Positions 1-9,433 of a stretch of DNA of 64,000 nt are shown piece after piece (position 1 is the first letter of the stretch; the number at the start of each line of letters is the position of its first letter). The notes beneath the pieces were generated by a model. The model was not told where the DNA came from. It worked only from the letters and a program-made list of their open reading frames with translations, and made no database searches. The position numbers were made by a program, and so were the translations under genes. The stretch is from Bradyrhizobium sp. 138 (lineage in GTDB: Bacteria > Pseudomonadota > Alphaproteobacteria > Rhizobiales > Xanthobacteraceae), in the NCBI RefSeq assembly GCF_023074075.1, contig NZ_JADPKT010000002.1:1-64000 (forward strand). Direction: 5' to 3'.

Positions 1-63
1 AGCCAGATAGACTGTGGCATACTCTGCAGCGGCGGGTGCGTCAGTGCGATCGAGCTTGATCAT
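1..63 (-). CDS. Partial CDS, unknown protein (N-terminus only)
   Basis: The first 21 codons of a leftward gene that runs off the window edge, beginning MIKLDRTDAPAAAEYA. A strong Shine-Dalgarno (GGAGGA) lies five bases before the ATG, which is the main reason to call it real. Too little is present to name a family. Confidence 0.55.
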   Translation of the reverse strand, partial: MIKLDRTDAPAAAEYATVYLA

Positions 64-168
64 CTTGGTCCTCCGAGGCTGGGTGGTTGGCAATCCAATT
101 CTAACCTCTTGACCACCCGCCGCCCCATAGGATCTGAGGCGCGAGCCATGCGGCACGGAGCGGCGTAT

Positions 169-284
169 GGGGAGCCTCGAAGGATGCACGGCCCCACTGC
201 TAGCCACCAGCCGGACCGTCGCCCTTCGAGGGCCGCTGAAGAAGCGGCCACCTCAGGGTGACGGTGATAGATTGGTGTTCGCAG
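169..284. repeat. Dispersed palindromic intergenic repeat
   Basis: GC-rich palindromic sequence with the phrases 'cttcgagggccgctg', 'aagcggcc' and 'cctcagggtgacgg', plus an outer 'cctcgaagga'. GGCCGCT and AGCGGCC arms form a hairpin. A related copy is at 43757-43798. From memory this resembles short palindromic elements common between genes in Bradyrhizobium. The rest of the 420-bp gap between the unknown gene and glcB holds no convincing ORF. Confidence 0.6.
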
Positions 285-384
285 CAGCATATGCTCCATT
301 TTCGGGCGATAGACCTGCGCGCCTCCCCGACCTCTTCTTGACATTTTGACAAACCCTTCAGGGTCTTCTCACCGCCTCTTTTTT

Positions 385-421
385 GGGGCTAATAGGCCCC
401 CGAAGGTCGCCCCAAGGGGCG
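385..421 (+). promoter_or_regulatory. Two hairpins in the glcB leader
   Basis: Just upstream of glcB are two compact inverted repeats: GGGGC/GCCCC (385-400) after a run of six T, and the palindrome CGCCCCAAGGGGCG (408-421). The T-run precedes the first stem, so this is not a rightward terminator. They may be leader RNA structure or an operator; two TTGACA-like hexamers lie at 338-343 and 346-351 without a good -10 box. Confidence 0.35.
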
Positions 422-483
422 CATTTTGCTGCTGTCGGGTCAAAAGCAGCCAAAAACAGCCATTTCCAACGAGAAAGCCCATC

Positions 484-2649
484 ATGAAACGCGTCGACGT
501 CCACGGATTGAAGATCGCTCCCGTCCTGTTCGATTTCATCGCCAAGGAAGCGGCCCCGAAAACGGGGATCGCGCCGGATGCGTTCTGGGCCGGGCTTGCC
601 GCCATCATCAAGGAGCTGGGCCCGAAGAACCGGTCGTTGCTCGCATTCCGCGACACGCTGCAGGCCAAGATCGACGACTGGCACCGCGCCAACAAGGGCA
701 AGGCGTTCGACCTCAATGCCTATACCGCCTTCCTCAAGGAGATCGGCTATCTCGTCCCGGAGCCGGCGACGCAGAAGGTCGAGACCGCCAATGTCGACGA
801 CGAAATCGGTAAGATCTGCGGCCCGCAGCTCGTCGTGCCGCTCACCAATGCGCGCTATGCGCTGAACGCGGCGAATGCGCGCTGGGGCTCGCTCTATGAC
901 GCCTTCTACGGCACCGACGCGATTGCGCACGATCCGTCCGAGAGCGGCAAGGGCTACAACAAGGCGCGCGGCGACAAGGTGATCGCCAAGGCCAAGGCGT
1001 TCCTCGATACCGCCGTGCCGCTGGCAACCGGCAGCCACACCGACGTCACCGCCTACAGCGTCGTCGCGGGCCAGCTCGCGGTGAAGCTGAAGAGCGGCAA
1101 CGCCACTGCACTGAAGAACGCCGCGCAGTTCGCGGGCTTCCAGGGCGATGCGGCCGCACCGAATGCGGTGCTGCTCGCCAATAACGGCCTGCATGTCGAG
1201 GTGAAGATCGACCGCAGCAGCGCGATCGGCAAGGACGATCCCGCCGGCGTCGCCGATATGATCATGGAGTCCGCGGTCTCCACCATTCTCGACATGGAGG
1301 ACTCGGTCGCCGCGGTCGATGCCGAAGACAAGGTGCTGGTCTACCGCAACACGCTCGGCCTGATGAACGGCACGCTGTCGGCCGATTTCGAGAAGGGCGG
1401 CAAGACGCTGACGCGTGCGCTCAACGCCGACCGCAGCTACAAGACGCCAGACGGCAAAGGCGAGGTGACGCTGCACGGCCGCAGCCTGCTCCTGATGCGC
1501 AATTGCGGTCACCACATGTTCACCGACGCCGTGCTCGACGAGAAGGGCGAAGAGGTCCCCGAGGGCCTGCTCGACGCCGCCGTCTCCGGCCTGCTCGCCA
1601 TTCACGACCTCAAGGGCAATTCCAAGGTCAAGAACAGCCGCACTGGATCGGCCTATATCGTCAAGCCGAAGATGCACGGCCCCGACGAGGTGTCGCTGAC
1701 CTGCGAGATTTTTGATCGCGTCGAGAAGATGCTGGGCCTGCCCGAGAACACGCTCAAGGTCGGCATCATGGACGAGGAGCGACGCACCACCGTCAACCTC
1801 AAGGCCTGCATCCAGCGCGCTTCCAAGCGCATCATGTTCATCAACACCGGCTTCCTCGATCGCACCGGCGACGAGATCCACACCTCGATGGAAGCGGGCC
1901 CGATGATCCGCAAGAACGAGATGAAGGCGCAGGCCTGGATCAAGTCCTATGAGGACTGGAACGTCGACATGGGCCTGACCTGCGGCCTGCCCGGCCATGC
2001 CCAGGTCGGCAAGGGCATGTGGGCGGCGCCCGACAAGATGGCGGACATGCTTGCGCAGAAGCTCGGCCATCCGCAGGCCGGCGCCACCACCGCCTGGGTG
2101 CCCTCGCCGACCGCCGCAACGCTGCACGCGCTGCACTACCACCAGATCAACGTGATCGCGCGTCAAGAGGAGCTGACCAAGGGCGGCCCGCGCGCCAAGC
2201 TCTCGGACATCCTCACCATTCCGGTGTCGAAGTCGAACTGGGCGCCCGATGACGTCAAGCAGGAGATCGACAACAACTGCCAGGGCATTTTGGGCTATGT
2301 CGTGCGCTGGATCGACCAGGGCGTCGGCTGCTCCAAGGTGCCCGACATCCACGATGTCGGCCTGATGGAAGACCGCGCGACATTGCGCATCTCCAGCCAG
2401 CATCTCGCCAACTGGCTGCACCAGGGCGTGATCACCGAGGCGCAGGTGATGGAATCGCTGAAGCGCATGGCGATCGTGGTCGACAAGCAGAATGCCGGCG
2501 ATGCGATCTACAAGCCGATGGCGCCCGCCTTCGACGGCGTCGCCTTCAAAGCCGCTTGCGATCTCATCTTTAGGGGGCGCGAGCAGCCGAACGGCTACAC
2601 CGAATACATCCTCACCGCGCGCCGCCGCGAGGCGAAGGCGGCTGGCTGA
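484..2649 (+). CDS. glcB: Malate synthase G
   Basis: Cytosolic malate synthase that condenses glyoxylate with acetyl-CoA to malate in the glyoxylate bypass. The 721-residue product matches the roughly 720-residue G isoform and shows family blocks such as [29 protein letters not shown] and [19 protein letters not shown] chose the ATG at 484 (MKRVDVHGL) because the upstream in-frame extension from 346 does not look like family sequence. It is monocistronic, closed by a terminator 24 bases after the stop. No isocitrate lyase gene is in the window. High confidence on identity. Confidence 0.97.
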   Translation: MKRVDVHGLKIAPVLFDFIAKEAAPKTGIAPDAFWAGLAAIIKELGPKNRSLLAFRDTLQAKIDDWHRANKGKAFDLNAYTAFLKEIGYLVPEPATQKVETANVDDEIGKICGPQLVVPLTNARYALNAANARWGSLYDAFYGTDAIAHDPSESGKGYNKARGDKVIAKAKAFLDTAVPLATGSHTDVTAYSVVAGQLAVKLKSGNATALKNAAQFAGFQGDAAAPNAVLLANNGLHVEVKIDRSSAIGKDDPAGVADMIMESAVSTILDMEDSVAAVDAEDKVLVYRNTLGLMNGTLSADFEKGGKTLTRALNADRSYKTPDGKGEVTLHGRSLLLMRNCGHHMFTDAVLDEKGEEVPEGLLDAAVSGLLAIHDLKGNSKVKNSRTGSAYIVKPKMHGPDEVSLTCEIFDRVEKMLGLPENTLKVGIMDEERRTTVNLKACIQRASKRIMFINTGFLDRTGDEIHTSMEAGPMIRKNEMKAQAWIKSYEDWNVDMGLTCGLPGHAQVGKGMWAAPDKMADMLAQKLGHPQAGATTAWVPSPTAATLHALHYHQINVIARQEELTKGGPRAKLSDILTIPVSKSNWAPDDVKQEIDNNCQGILGYVVRWIDQGVGCSKVPDIHDVGLMEDRATLRISSQHLANWLHQGVITEAQVMESLKRMAIVVDKQNAGDAIYKPMAPAFDGVAFKAACDLIFRGREQPNGYTEYILTARRREAKAAG

Positions 2650-2673
2650 CAGGTGGCCAATTAGATGAACTTC

Positions 2674-2704
2674 AAAAGCCCCGGCTCACGCCCGGGGCTT
2701 TTTT
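2674..2704 (+). terminator. Rho-independent terminator of glcB
   Basis: Perfect 11-bp stem AAAAGCCCCGG/CCGGGGCTTTT with a 7-nt loop, continuing into a T-run. It lies 24 bases after the glcB stop. Confidence 0.9.
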
Positions 2705-2786
2705 GTTGGGCGAAACGTCGCGGCGTGCGGCGGAACAGGCTGCGCGGCGCTCGCGTTGTCCCGCCATCAACCAACGGGAGATGGTC

Positions 2787-2987
2787 ATGGACTGGAATCG
2801 GATCGAAGGAAACTGGAAGCAGTTCAGGGGATCGGCCAAGGAGAAATGGGGCAAGCTCACTGACGACGACCTCAAGCTGATCGAGGGACGCCGCGAGCAG
2901 CTCGAGGGCCGGCTCCAGGAACGCTACGGCAAGGCCAAGGACCAGGTTCGCCAGGACGTCGACGACTGGCTCAAATCGCTGCACTAG
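2787..2987 (+). CDS. CsbD-family stress protein
   Basis: A 66-residue hydrophilic, helical protein of the CsbD/YjbJ family: MDWNRIEGNWKQFRG, GSAKEKWGKLTDDDL, then an amphipathic helix with E/R/Q and a terminal DDWLKSLH. Family members are general-stress-induced and of unknown molecular function. The start at 2787 is preferred over the ATG at 2781 because GGAG at 2777-2780 then sits six bases upstream. Flanked by terminators on both sides, so probably monocistronic. Confidence 0.9.
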   Translation: MDWNRIEGNWKQFRGSAKEKWGKLTDDDLKLIEGRREQLEGRLQERYGKAKDQVRQDVDDWLKSLH

Positions 2988-3000
2988 CGCAGCACGAACG

Positions 3001-3026
3001 AAGCCCCGGCTCAGGCCGGGGCTTTT
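3001..3026 (+). terminator. Terminator between convergent small genes
   Basis: Ten-bp stem AAGCCCCGGC/GCCGGGGCTT, 4-nt loop, then a short T-run. It ends the CsbD gene and may also serve the convergent small membrane gene, since the opposite strand reads CTTCGTT after the stem. Confidence 0.85.
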
Positions 3027-3045
3027 GTAGGTGGCTCGTAGCCCG

Positions 3046-3201
3046 CTAGAACACCGTCAGGTATTTCAGCAGCGACACCACGCCGATGATGATGACGATC
3101 ACGCGCGCGATCTGCTTGGCGCGGCCATCCATCGGTAGCATGTTGATGAGATAAAGCACGAGAATGACGACGAGAAAGGTGACGAGTACGCCGACCAGCA
3201 T
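3046..3201 (-). CDS. Small two-helix membrane protein (Thivi_2564-like)
   Basis: A 51-residue ORF: an N-terminal transmembrane helix (residues 2-20), a short cytoplasmic loop containing LPMDGRAKQIAR, then a second helix (32-50). The hydrophobic-PMDG-K-hydrophobic pattern resembles small proteins annotated as Thivi_2564 family. A GGGGG Shine-Dalgarno lies seven bases before the ATG. Function unknown. Convergent with the CsbD gene. The family label is from memory; the coding call rests on the RBS, the clean membrane pattern and the shared terminator. Confidence 0.75.
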   Translation of the reverse strand: MLVGVLVTFLVVILVLYLINMLPMDGRAKQIARVIVIIIGVVSLLKYLTVF

Positions 3202-3297
3202 TGCTGAGCCCCCTTCAGGCAAATTCCGATGAGATCCTAACGCCGGTCGCCCGCCCTGGTTCCATCACGGCAACCCATTGAAAAGACTTCGTTTTAT

Positions 3298-3594
3298 GCG
3301 GAGACAGAGGCGATCGGCGGCATCATCGGCGAGGTCAACGAAGTTGCCACCGCGATTGCCGCCGCCGTGCAGGAACAGGGCGCTGCGACCCAGGAGATCA
3401 CCCGCAGCACGCAATATGCAGCGCAAGGCACCAAGAACGTCTCGGACAACATCACCGGCGTGAAGGCCGACGCCGACACCGCCGCCGGTGCCGCGGAGAA
3501 CGTCAAACAGGCCTCCGAGACGCTGGAGACCCAGAGCCGCCAGCTCGGCCATCAGGTCAGCGACTTCCTGGGCAAGATCCGCGCGGCGTGGGGC
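3298..3594 (+). pseudogene. Remnant of a methyl-accepting chemotaxis protein (C-terminal end)
   Basis: The frame reads AIGGIIGEVNEVATAIAAAV, QEQGAATQEI and ends VSDFLGKIRAA, which is the C-terminal half of an MCP signalling domain. The highly conserved hairpin tip, HAMP, sensory and membrane parts are absent, and there is no start codon with an RBS. The frame stays open past the homology to 3885 only because of high GC. This is what remains after deletion of most of a chemoreceptor gene. Confidence 0.8.
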
Positions 3595-3644
3595 CGGCCA
3601 GGCGCTGCGCGCTCACTGTCGTCCCTACGTTCGCAGGGTTGCCC

Positions 3645-4295
3645 CTACTCCTTCGCCACCACCGGCACTTGGCGGAACTTGGCGCGCACCGAGTCCGGTA
3701 GCGGCGAAAAGTTCATCGCGACGCCGCGGCGATCGTTGGCATTGCGGCTGGCGACCACGAGGCCGTCGGCGCCGGCGACGATGTCACCCTTGCGCAAGGT
3801 GGGATCGTCCTCGACCTTGACCTGCGCGAGCCCGGCCGGATCCTTGCCGTTGCAGGTGCAGCCCGCGACGATCTCGTTGCGATAACGGAAGGCATTCGGC
3901 AGCTCGGAATAGGACTTTCCATTCTCTGTCGTGGCGTCGTCGATATTGCTGCCATAGACCAGCGACGTCTCGGAAGCCGGACAGAAGCTCTTGCAGGATT
4001 GCGCCTTGCTCTCGGCATCACTGCCTTGCGCCGGGAAGTAGCGGCCATCGCAGCCGCGCACGCAATAGGCCGTGCCCCCGCCATAGGCGGCCCGCTGGCG
4101 CGGCACGTCGTAACGCAACATGTCGTCATTGGGAAACGGCGCCCGGATTTGCGGAGGTCGCGCCCCAAACGCGCCGAACAGCGCCGAGAAGAAATCCTCC
4201 GCATGCGCCGACGTCGTCAGCGCAAGACCGAAGGAAGCAACAGCGAGCATTGCCGCCACGCCAACGGCCAGTTTGTGGATCGAGCGCTTATTCAT
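3645..4295 (-). CDS. DUF2865 domain secreted protein
   Basis: 216 residues with a signal peptide (N-terminal KR, hydrophobic stretch, cleavage near SAHA/ED). The mature part carries the cysteine-rich DUF2865 pattern: YCVRGCDGRYFP, CKSFCPAS, a PNAFRYR segment and CTCNG. Such proteins are common in Bradyrhizobiaceae and of unknown function; the paired cysteines suggest disulfides in the periplasm. Only 17 bases separate it from the upstream L,D-transpeptidase gene, so the two are probably co-transcribed and may both act in the cell envelope. Confidence 0.88.
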   Translation of the reverse strand: MNKRSIHKLAVGVAAMLAVASFGLALTTSAHAEDFFSALFGAFGARPPQIRAPFPNDDMLRYDVPRQRAAYGGGTAYCVRGCDGRYFPAQGSDAESKAQSCKSFCPASETSLVYGSNIDDATTENGKSYSELPNAFRYRNEIVAGCTCNGKDPAGLAQVKVEDDPTLRKGDIVAGADGLVVASRNANDRRGVAMNFSPLPDSVRAKFRQVPVVAKE

Positions 4296-4312
4296 GTGAC
4301 CTCACTGAACGC

Positions 4313-5086
4313 CTAGTTCACCGACGACGCCGAAATGTTCAGCGCCTGCCGCCCCGAAGGCATTGCCGTCACGGCCGGGCGCTTGCGCACGGGGTCGCCG
4401 CCCCTAGCCATCAGCGGCGCGTTCTTTGGCAGCACCACGACCTTGGCACCGACATTGACGCGGCCAAACAGGTCAATGACGTCCTCATTGGTCATGCGGA
4501 TGCAGCCGGAGGAGACGAACTTGCCGATCGTGGAGGGATCGTTGGTGCCGTGGATGCGGTATGCGCTTGAGCCGAGATACATCGCACGCGCGCCGAGCGG
4601 GTTGCCGGGGCCGCCGGCGACGAAGCGCGGCAGATAGGGCTGACGGGCGATCATCTCGGCCGGCGGATGCCAGTCCGGCCACTCCGCCTTGCGGCTGACG
4701 CTCTGCATGCCGGACCAGGTGAAGCCTTCGCGGCCGACGCCGACGCCATAGCGGATCGCACGGCCGTTGCCGAGCACGTAGTAGAGATAGGTGTTGTTGG
4801 TATCGATCACGATGGTGCCGGCCGGCTCGCCGCGGTCGAAGCCGACGATCTGCTTGCGCAGGCGATCGGGCAACTGGGCATCTTCATCATCCGCCTGCGG
4901 CGCCTCGTTCATGGTGCCCCGCGGGTCATCCTGATACTGCGGGTACGCCTGTGGCTGCATCGGCGCATAACCCAGGGTTTGCCCGCTCGCGCTGCCGAAG
5001 GGCACCGTGGCCATAGCGGTTGCGAAGGCAAATGCGATGACGGCGCGCGGCGAAAAGCTGCGACGGACTGCAGAGTACTTTGTCAT
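4313..5086 (-). CDS. L,D-transpeptidase (ErfK/YbiS/YkuD)
   Basis: 257-residue exported protein with an N-terminal signal (VIAFAFATAMATVPFGSASG) and a YkuD catalytic domain in the C-terminal two-thirds. The active-site block IHGTN...SSGCIRMTNEDVIDLF contains the conserved His and the nucleophilic Cys in SxGCIR. The enzymes make 3-3 crosslinks in peptidoglycan or attach proteins to it. A Q/P/D-rich linker (about 35-75) precedes the domain. First gene of a likely two-gene unit with DUF2865. Confidence 0.93.
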   Translation of the reverse strand: MTKYSAVRRSFSPRAVIAFAFATAMATVPFGSASGQTLGYAPMQPQAYPQYQDDPRGTMNEAPQADDEDAQLPDRLRKQIVGFDRGEPAGTIVIDTNNTYLYYVLGNGRAIRYGVGVGREGFTWSGMQSVSRKAEWPDWHPPAEMIARQPYLPRFVAGGPGNPLGARAMYLGSSAYRIHGTNDPSTIGKFVSSGCIRMTNEDVIDLFGRVNVGAKVVVLPKNAPLMARGGDPVRKRPAVTAMPSGRQALNISASSVN

Positions 5087-5293
5087 GTGCTGCCCCGTTG
5101 GATGCGTGCATCAGGGTGATGCGCTTGCCAATGAACGCCGCAGGCACGATTCAAGTTCCGGTGCGGTGCGCAGCAGCCTTGTCACAGTCAAGCGAGCACG
5201 CGTTCACGAAGCCGCGATGGAACCGCAGCCAGGCTCGCGCATTATCAGTCGTCAATGGCGCGCGGATCGAGGATTCCGTGCGGGAGAGAGATT

Positions 5294-6406
5294 GTGCGCG
5301 TCCTTCCCGGCGAACGTCTGATCCCCGACAACAGCGAAGGTGAGCCGCTTCCCGACAGCCATAGTGAGTTACCGCCGGTCATCCGCCGTACCGAGTTTGT
5401 CGCCTTCGCGCTCGCAGGCTTGCTCCTGATTGCAGTTGTCGCCGTGCTCTATGTCGGGAGAGCGTTCTTCCTGCCCGTGGTGATGGCCTTCGTCATCGGC
5501 ACGATGCTGTCGCCGGCGGCGGGCTTCCTCGAACGATGCAAGGTCCCGCGTGCGCTCGCCGCCGTCCTGATCGTCGTCGTGGGGACAGCCGTGGTCGCCT
5601 TCGTCGTGGCGCTCATCGCCTCGCCCGCCATAGAATGGAGCACGCGCCTGCCGGAGCTCGGCGCGCAGCTGAAAGTCAAGCTGCACGTGTTCGATCGGCC
5701 GCTGGCGCTGTGGCGTGAGCTGCAAGGCATGGTCGGCGGCTCGGAGGAATTCCCGAGCTTCCAGCTCCCCAAGATCGAATGGGTGCAGCCGACGCTGGAG
5801 TTCCTGTCGCCGACCTTTACTGAATTCGTGCTGTTCTTCGTCACCCTCATTCTGTTCATCGCAAGCTGGCGCGACCTGCGGCGGGCGGTGATCATGACTT
5901 TCAGCGATCATGACGCGCGGCTGCGTACGCTCCGGATCCTCAACGAGATCGAGGTCCATCTCGGCAGCTATCTCCTGACCGTTACCCTCATCAATGTCGG
6001 CGTCGGCGTCGCTACCGGCTTCATCTGCGCCCTCACCGGCATGCCCAATCCGGCCGGGCTCGGCGCGCTGGCGGCAACGCTCAATTATATCCCGATCATT
6101 GGGCCGGTCGCGATGTTCGTGGTGCTGGTCGTGGTGGGGCTGGTCGCCTTCCCGACCATCAGCGGCGGCCTCATGGCCGCGCTCGCCTTCGGCGGCCTGA
6201 CCTTCCTGGAAGGACATTTCATCACCCCGACCATCATCGGCCGGCGGCTGGCGCTGAACGCACTTGCGGTGCTGCTTGCGCTGGCATTCTGGACCTGGAT
6301 GTGGGGCCCGATGGGCGCCTTCTTGTCGTCGCCACTGCTGATCGTGGCCCTGATCCTCAAGGAGCATCTGTTGCCGGCGGATTCGCCGCAACTGCCGCAG
6401 GCGTGA
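5294..6406 (+). CDS. AI-2E family transporter (PerM-like permease)
   Basis: About 370-residue inner-membrane protein of the AI-2E/UPF0118 family: two N-terminal helices (LAGLLLIAVVAVLYVG, FFLPVVMAFVIG), an extended soluble segment, then several helices including the NYIPIIGPV motif and the FLEGHFITPTIIGRRL block. Members export small molecules or ions; substrate cannot be told from sequence. I prefer the GTG at 5294, placed after GGGAGAGAG, over an in-frame ATG at 5255 that has no clear RBS. Confidence 0.85.
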   Translation: MRVLPGERLIPDNSEGEPLPDSHSELPPVIRRTEFVAFALAGLLLIAVVAVLYVGRAFFLPVVMAFVIGTMLSPAAGFLERCKVPRALAAVLIVVVGTAVVAFVVALIASPAIEWSTRLPELGAQLKVKLHVFDRPLALWRELQGMVGGSEEFPSFQLPKIEWVQPTLEFLSPTFTEFVLFFVTLILFIASWRDLRRAVIMTFSDHDARLRTLRILNEIEVHLGSYLLTVTLINVGVGVATGFICALTGMPNPAGLGALAATLNYIPIIGPVAMFVVLVVVGLVAFPTISGGLMAALAFGGLTFLEGHFITPTIIGRRLALNALAVLLALAFWTWMWGPMGAFLSSPLLIVALILKEHLLPADSPQLPQA

Positions 6407-6485
6407 CGCGGTTTCCGCGATCGGAACTTCCCCGATGACGAAACGTTCTCCGGCTATCTCAGCCGTCAACAGTTCGGAGCTCCTG

Positions 6486-6857
6486 ATGTCCACGACCAAT
6501 GCCGAAGCCGGGATGAGAGACTGGACCGACAAAGCCACCAGAGAACGCCTCGAGAAGGATGTAGCAGCCGTGAAAAGCGATATCGCCGCCCTCACCGACC
6601 AGATCACCGACGCGCTCAACACCTTTGCCAATTCCACCAGCAAGCAGGCCCGCCGCGGCTATCGCCAGGCGCGCGAGAACATGGATACCGCGATCGACGA
6701 CATGTCGGAGCGCAGCAGCGCAATGATGGGCGCGGCCCAGGAGGCCTATGGATCGATCGAGGAGACGCTCGAAGACGCGATCACACAGCGGCCGCTCGCG
6801 ACCGTCGGGCTCGCGCTCGGCATCGGCTTCCTGATCGGTGTCGCCTGGCGCCGGTAG
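6486..6857 (+). CDS. DUF883-like ribosome/membrane-associated protein
   Basis: 123-residue protein with a long amphipathic helical region (about 15-95, with KSDIAALTDQITDALN) and one C-terminal transmembrane helix ending GFLIGVAWRR, the ElaB/YqjD (DUF883) architecture. In E. coli relatives dock stationary-phase ribosomes at the inner membrane; that role is not shown here. The ATG at 6486 has GGAG eight bases upstream; an in-frame ATG at 6435 is an alternative. Likely co-transcribed with the next gene. Confidence 0.8.
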   Translation: MSTTNAEAGMRDWTDKATRERLEKDVAAVKSDIAALTDQITDALNTFANSTSKQARRGYRQARENMDTAIDDMSERSSAMMGAAQEAYGSIEETLEDAITQRPLATVGLALGIGFLIGVAWRR

Positions 6858-6950
6858 GCAGCGCGAACGGATATTGAGACGGCGGCGTCGCCGCGCCGCC
6901 GATGCCGGCTTGTGGGCCACTCGGCTTGTGGGGATTTGAGGAGCAAGGCC

Positions 6951-7406
6951 ATGTTTCAGCGCATCATCGACAGGATCAGTGCATCCACCGGCACGACTGT
7001 GCGGCTGACCTCCCTGGCGGCAGGCGCGGCGTTCGCGCTGTTCATCACCACCTGCTTCCTCTGCGCGGCGGCGTTCATCTCGGTGCTGAATGCGTATGGT
7101 CCAGTGCAGGCCTGCCTCGCGGGTGCCGGCGTCTTCTTTCTGCTGACCCTGGCCGCAGCAGTGAGCTATTGGGCCTACAAGCGGGAGTTGCGCAAGCAAG
7201 CCCAGATCGCGGCCGAGCGGGCCGCGAAGTCGGCAGCGCAAAGCATGCTCGCGGACCCCGTGCTGCTCGCCACCGGACTGCAGATCGTTCGTGCCATCGG
7301 CGTCAAGCGGCTGCTGCCGATCCTGGCGATCGGCGGCGTCGCCCTCGGCATCATGGCGAGCCGCGCCGGCGTGTCTGACGAGGTATCGGCCGAGCCGGCC
7401 GAATAA
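6951..7406 (+). CDS. Membrane protein with holin-like topology, unknown function
   Basis: 151 residues. Two adjacent transmembrane helices (about 20-42 and 52-72), a basic helical segment rich in A/K/E/R (KRELRKQAQIAAERAAKSAA), and a C-terminal hydrophobic helix (VKRLLPILAIGGVALGIM). This resembles phage-holin-superfamily proteins that often sit beside DUF883 genes, as here. The start is set by GAGGAGCAAGGCC before the ATG. Nothing points to a phage context. Confidence 0.7.
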   Translation: MFQRIIDRISASTGTTVRLTSLAAGAAFALFITTCFLCAAAFISVLNAYGPVQACLAGAGVFFLLTLAAAVSYWAYKRELRKQAQIAAERAAKSAAQSMLADPVLLATGLQIVRAIGVKRLLPILAIGGVALGIMASRAGVSDEVSAEPAE

Positions 7407-7589
7407 CCGTCCGATCGGGTTAGATAATTCGTCATAAGTTCTGCGACCATCTCCCGCAGTCCTGACACAGGCGACGCCGCGCATTTTTCGCCAGGCGGCA
7501 CGAATGCCCTCACTCACGCAAACGCTACTCGGATGGGCAGGCGGTTGCCGGTAAAAGCATCACCCTGATTCCCAAAGCTATTTTACTCA

Positions 7590-8732
7590 ATGAAACCTTC
7601 CGTCAAGGCGAACCTCTCCGCATTCCAGCCCGACGCCAGGCTGTATTTGACGCTTGGCATCGCCAATTGGTCGATTTTCGTCGACCACATCCCGAACAAC
7701 GTCGTCAACCTGCTGACGCTGCGCAACTTCGGCTTCAGCGGCGCCGCCGACCTGTTCGTGTTCGTTGTGGGTTATGGCGTCGCGATCATCCACGGCCGGA
7801 TCGCGCTGGAGCGCGACTACGTGGTCGCGGCGACGCGAATCTTTCGCCGCGTCTGGCGGCTCTATGCCGCCTATGTCGTGCTGTTCGTGATCTATATCGC
7901 CACCATCACCTACGTCGCCTCGCAGTCGATGGCGCCGGAAATCATCCACCAATACAACATCTCGGGGATTCTCGATCATCCGCTGCGCATCCTGGTCCGC
8001 GGCCTCGTGCTGCAGGAGGAGCCGCTGAACCTCGATCTCCTGCAGTTGATGATTCCGCTGATGGCCTTTTTTCCATTCGCATTGTGGGGGCTGTTGCGGT
8101 GGCCGAACCTGATGTTGGCGGCATCGATCGCGCTGTATCTTGCCGCCCGCTGGTTCGACTGGAATTTTCGGGTCTATCCGGACCAGGAGTGGACCTTCAA
8201 TCCACTGTGCTGGCAGATGCTGATGGTGCTCGGAGGCTGGTTCGCCGTGACAGGCGCGCCCGGGCGCGCGCTACGCGACATGCCCTGGCTGCGGATACTC
8301 GCCGGGACCTATCTCGTATTCGCGATGGCCGTCACCTTGCTGCGCCATTCGCCGGCATTGTCCAGCTATTTGCCGGACCTTCTGCTCGACAGCATCGCGC
8401 CGACGGAGAAGGAAAATCTTGCGCCCTATCGCGTGCTCCACTTCCTCGCGCTCGCCTTCCTCGCGACCCATCTCATTCCGGCCGATCACCCCGGACTGCG
8501 GCTGAAGCCGCTCCAGGCGGTCATCAGATGCGGTGAGGAATGGCTCGCCGTGTTCTGCGTCGGGGTGTTCCTGTCCTTCGCCGGCCATCTCATCCTGATC
8601 ACCAGCGCCAATCTGGTGGTGATGCAGGTCGTGGTGAGCCTCGCCGGATTCGCCGCGATGACCGCGGTGGCCTCCTACGTCGCCTGGTCGAAATGGCAGG
8701 ATCTGCCCGCCGCCTTGCGGCAGCAGGCCTAA
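7590..8732 (+). CDS. opgC: OpgC-type membrane acyltransferase
   Basis: 380-residue polytopic membrane protein of the OpgC/DUF4833-like acyltransferase group, with about ten hydrophobic helices. Family features are the N-terminal LTLGIANWSIFVDHIPNN block and NFGFSGAADLFVFVVGY. In Rhodobacter OpgC adds succinyl groups to osmoregulated periplasmic glucans. The glucan backbone genes are not next to it, so the substrate is inferred. A 183-bp gap upstream probably holds its promoter. Confidence 0.85.
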   Translation: MKPSVKANLSAFQPDARLYLTLGIANWSIFVDHIPNNVVNLLTLRNFGFSGAADLFVFVVGYGVAIIHGRIALERDYVVAATRIFRRVWRLYAAYVVLFVIYIATITYVASQSMAPEIIHQYNISGILDHPLRILVRGLVLQEEPLNLDLLQLMIPLMAFFPFALWGLLRWPNLMLAASIALYLAARWFDWNFRVYPDQEWTFNPLCWQMLMVLGGWFAVTGAPGRALRDMPWLRILAGTYLVFAMAVTLLRHSPALSSYLPDLLLDSIAPTEKENLAPYRVLHFLALAFLATHLIPADHPGLRLKPLQAVIRCGEEWLAVFCVGVFLSFAGHLILITSANLVVMQVVVSLAGFAAMTAVASYVAWSKWQDLPAALRQQA

Positions 8733-8807
8733 CGCGCGATTCCGCTAGGTTGACCGCCGCGGCTGCGCTATCCCGGAGCGGGAGCGGGTTGCGCGAGGAG
8801 ACCGGGC

Positions 8808-9422
8808 GTGGTGACGGCGAATGGCGGGAGTGACGGGGCCGGCAGCGCTCCTCGGCGCGGCCGGCCGCGATCGATCGAGACCAGCAACGCCATTCTCGAA
8901 AGCGCCTACGCGCTGATGGCATCCACCGGACTTGCCGCCACCACCATCGACGCGGTCGCCCGCCACTCCAGCGTCTCCAAGATGACGATCTACAAATGGT
9001 GGCCGTCGCGCGAGGCGCTCTTGATCGACGCCTTCCTTCAACATGCCGCGCAGATGCTGCCGCTACCCCCGGCGAGTTCCGGCAGCCCCGCGGCGCGCGC
9101 CCGCCGCCATGCCGCGGCCTATGCCGAGGCGCTCCAGGGCGAGTTCGGCAAGGTTCAACTCGCCGTCATCTCCGAATGCATTTCCAAGACCGGCTCCGCC
9201 GAGCTGTTCTACGCCCGCTATCTGCAATTCCGTCGCGATGCGCTGGTGGAGATGATTGCGGCAGGCCAGAACGACGGCAGCATCCTGGCCGAAGGGCCGG
9301 CCGAGGATCTCTACGACGCGATCTACGGCGGCCTGTTCTACCGCTACGTCTTCGGCATCGCGCCGATCACGCCTGGCTACGCCCGCCATCTGGTCGACCT
9401 GGTGTTGCGGCCCAAAGTTTAG
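8808..9422 (+). CDS. TetR/AcrR-family transcriptional regulator
   Basis: 204 residues. The N-terminal helix-turn-helix spans about residues 20-68, with GRPRSIETSNAILESAY, GLAATTIDAVARHSSVSKMTIYKWW and PSREALL. A C-terminal ligand/dimer domain follows (about 85-200). The start is GTG 8808, seven bases after GAGGAG; it is followed at once by a second GTG. It lies 75 bp after opgC in the same direction and convergent with the sensor kinase, so its target is not evident. Confidence 0.88.
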   Translation: MVTANGGSDGAGSAPRRGRPRSIETSNAILESAYALMASTGLAATTIDAVARHSSVSKMTIYKWWPSREALLIDAFLQHAAQMLPLPPASSGSPAARARRHAAAYAEALQGEFGKVQLAVISECISKTGSAELFYARYLQFRRDALVEMIAAGQNDGSILAEGPAEDLYDAIYGGLFYRYVFGIAPITPGYARHLVDLVLRPKV

Positions 9423-9433
9423 CCGCACGACAT

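Noticed and set aside
358-2421. A 687-codon - strand open frame over glcB.
   Set aside because: Antisense shadow of malate synthase G.
6951-7406. Holin-like protein as sign of a prophage.
   Set aside because: No other phage genes, integrase or attachment sites are present; the topology is also common in chromosomal stress proteins.
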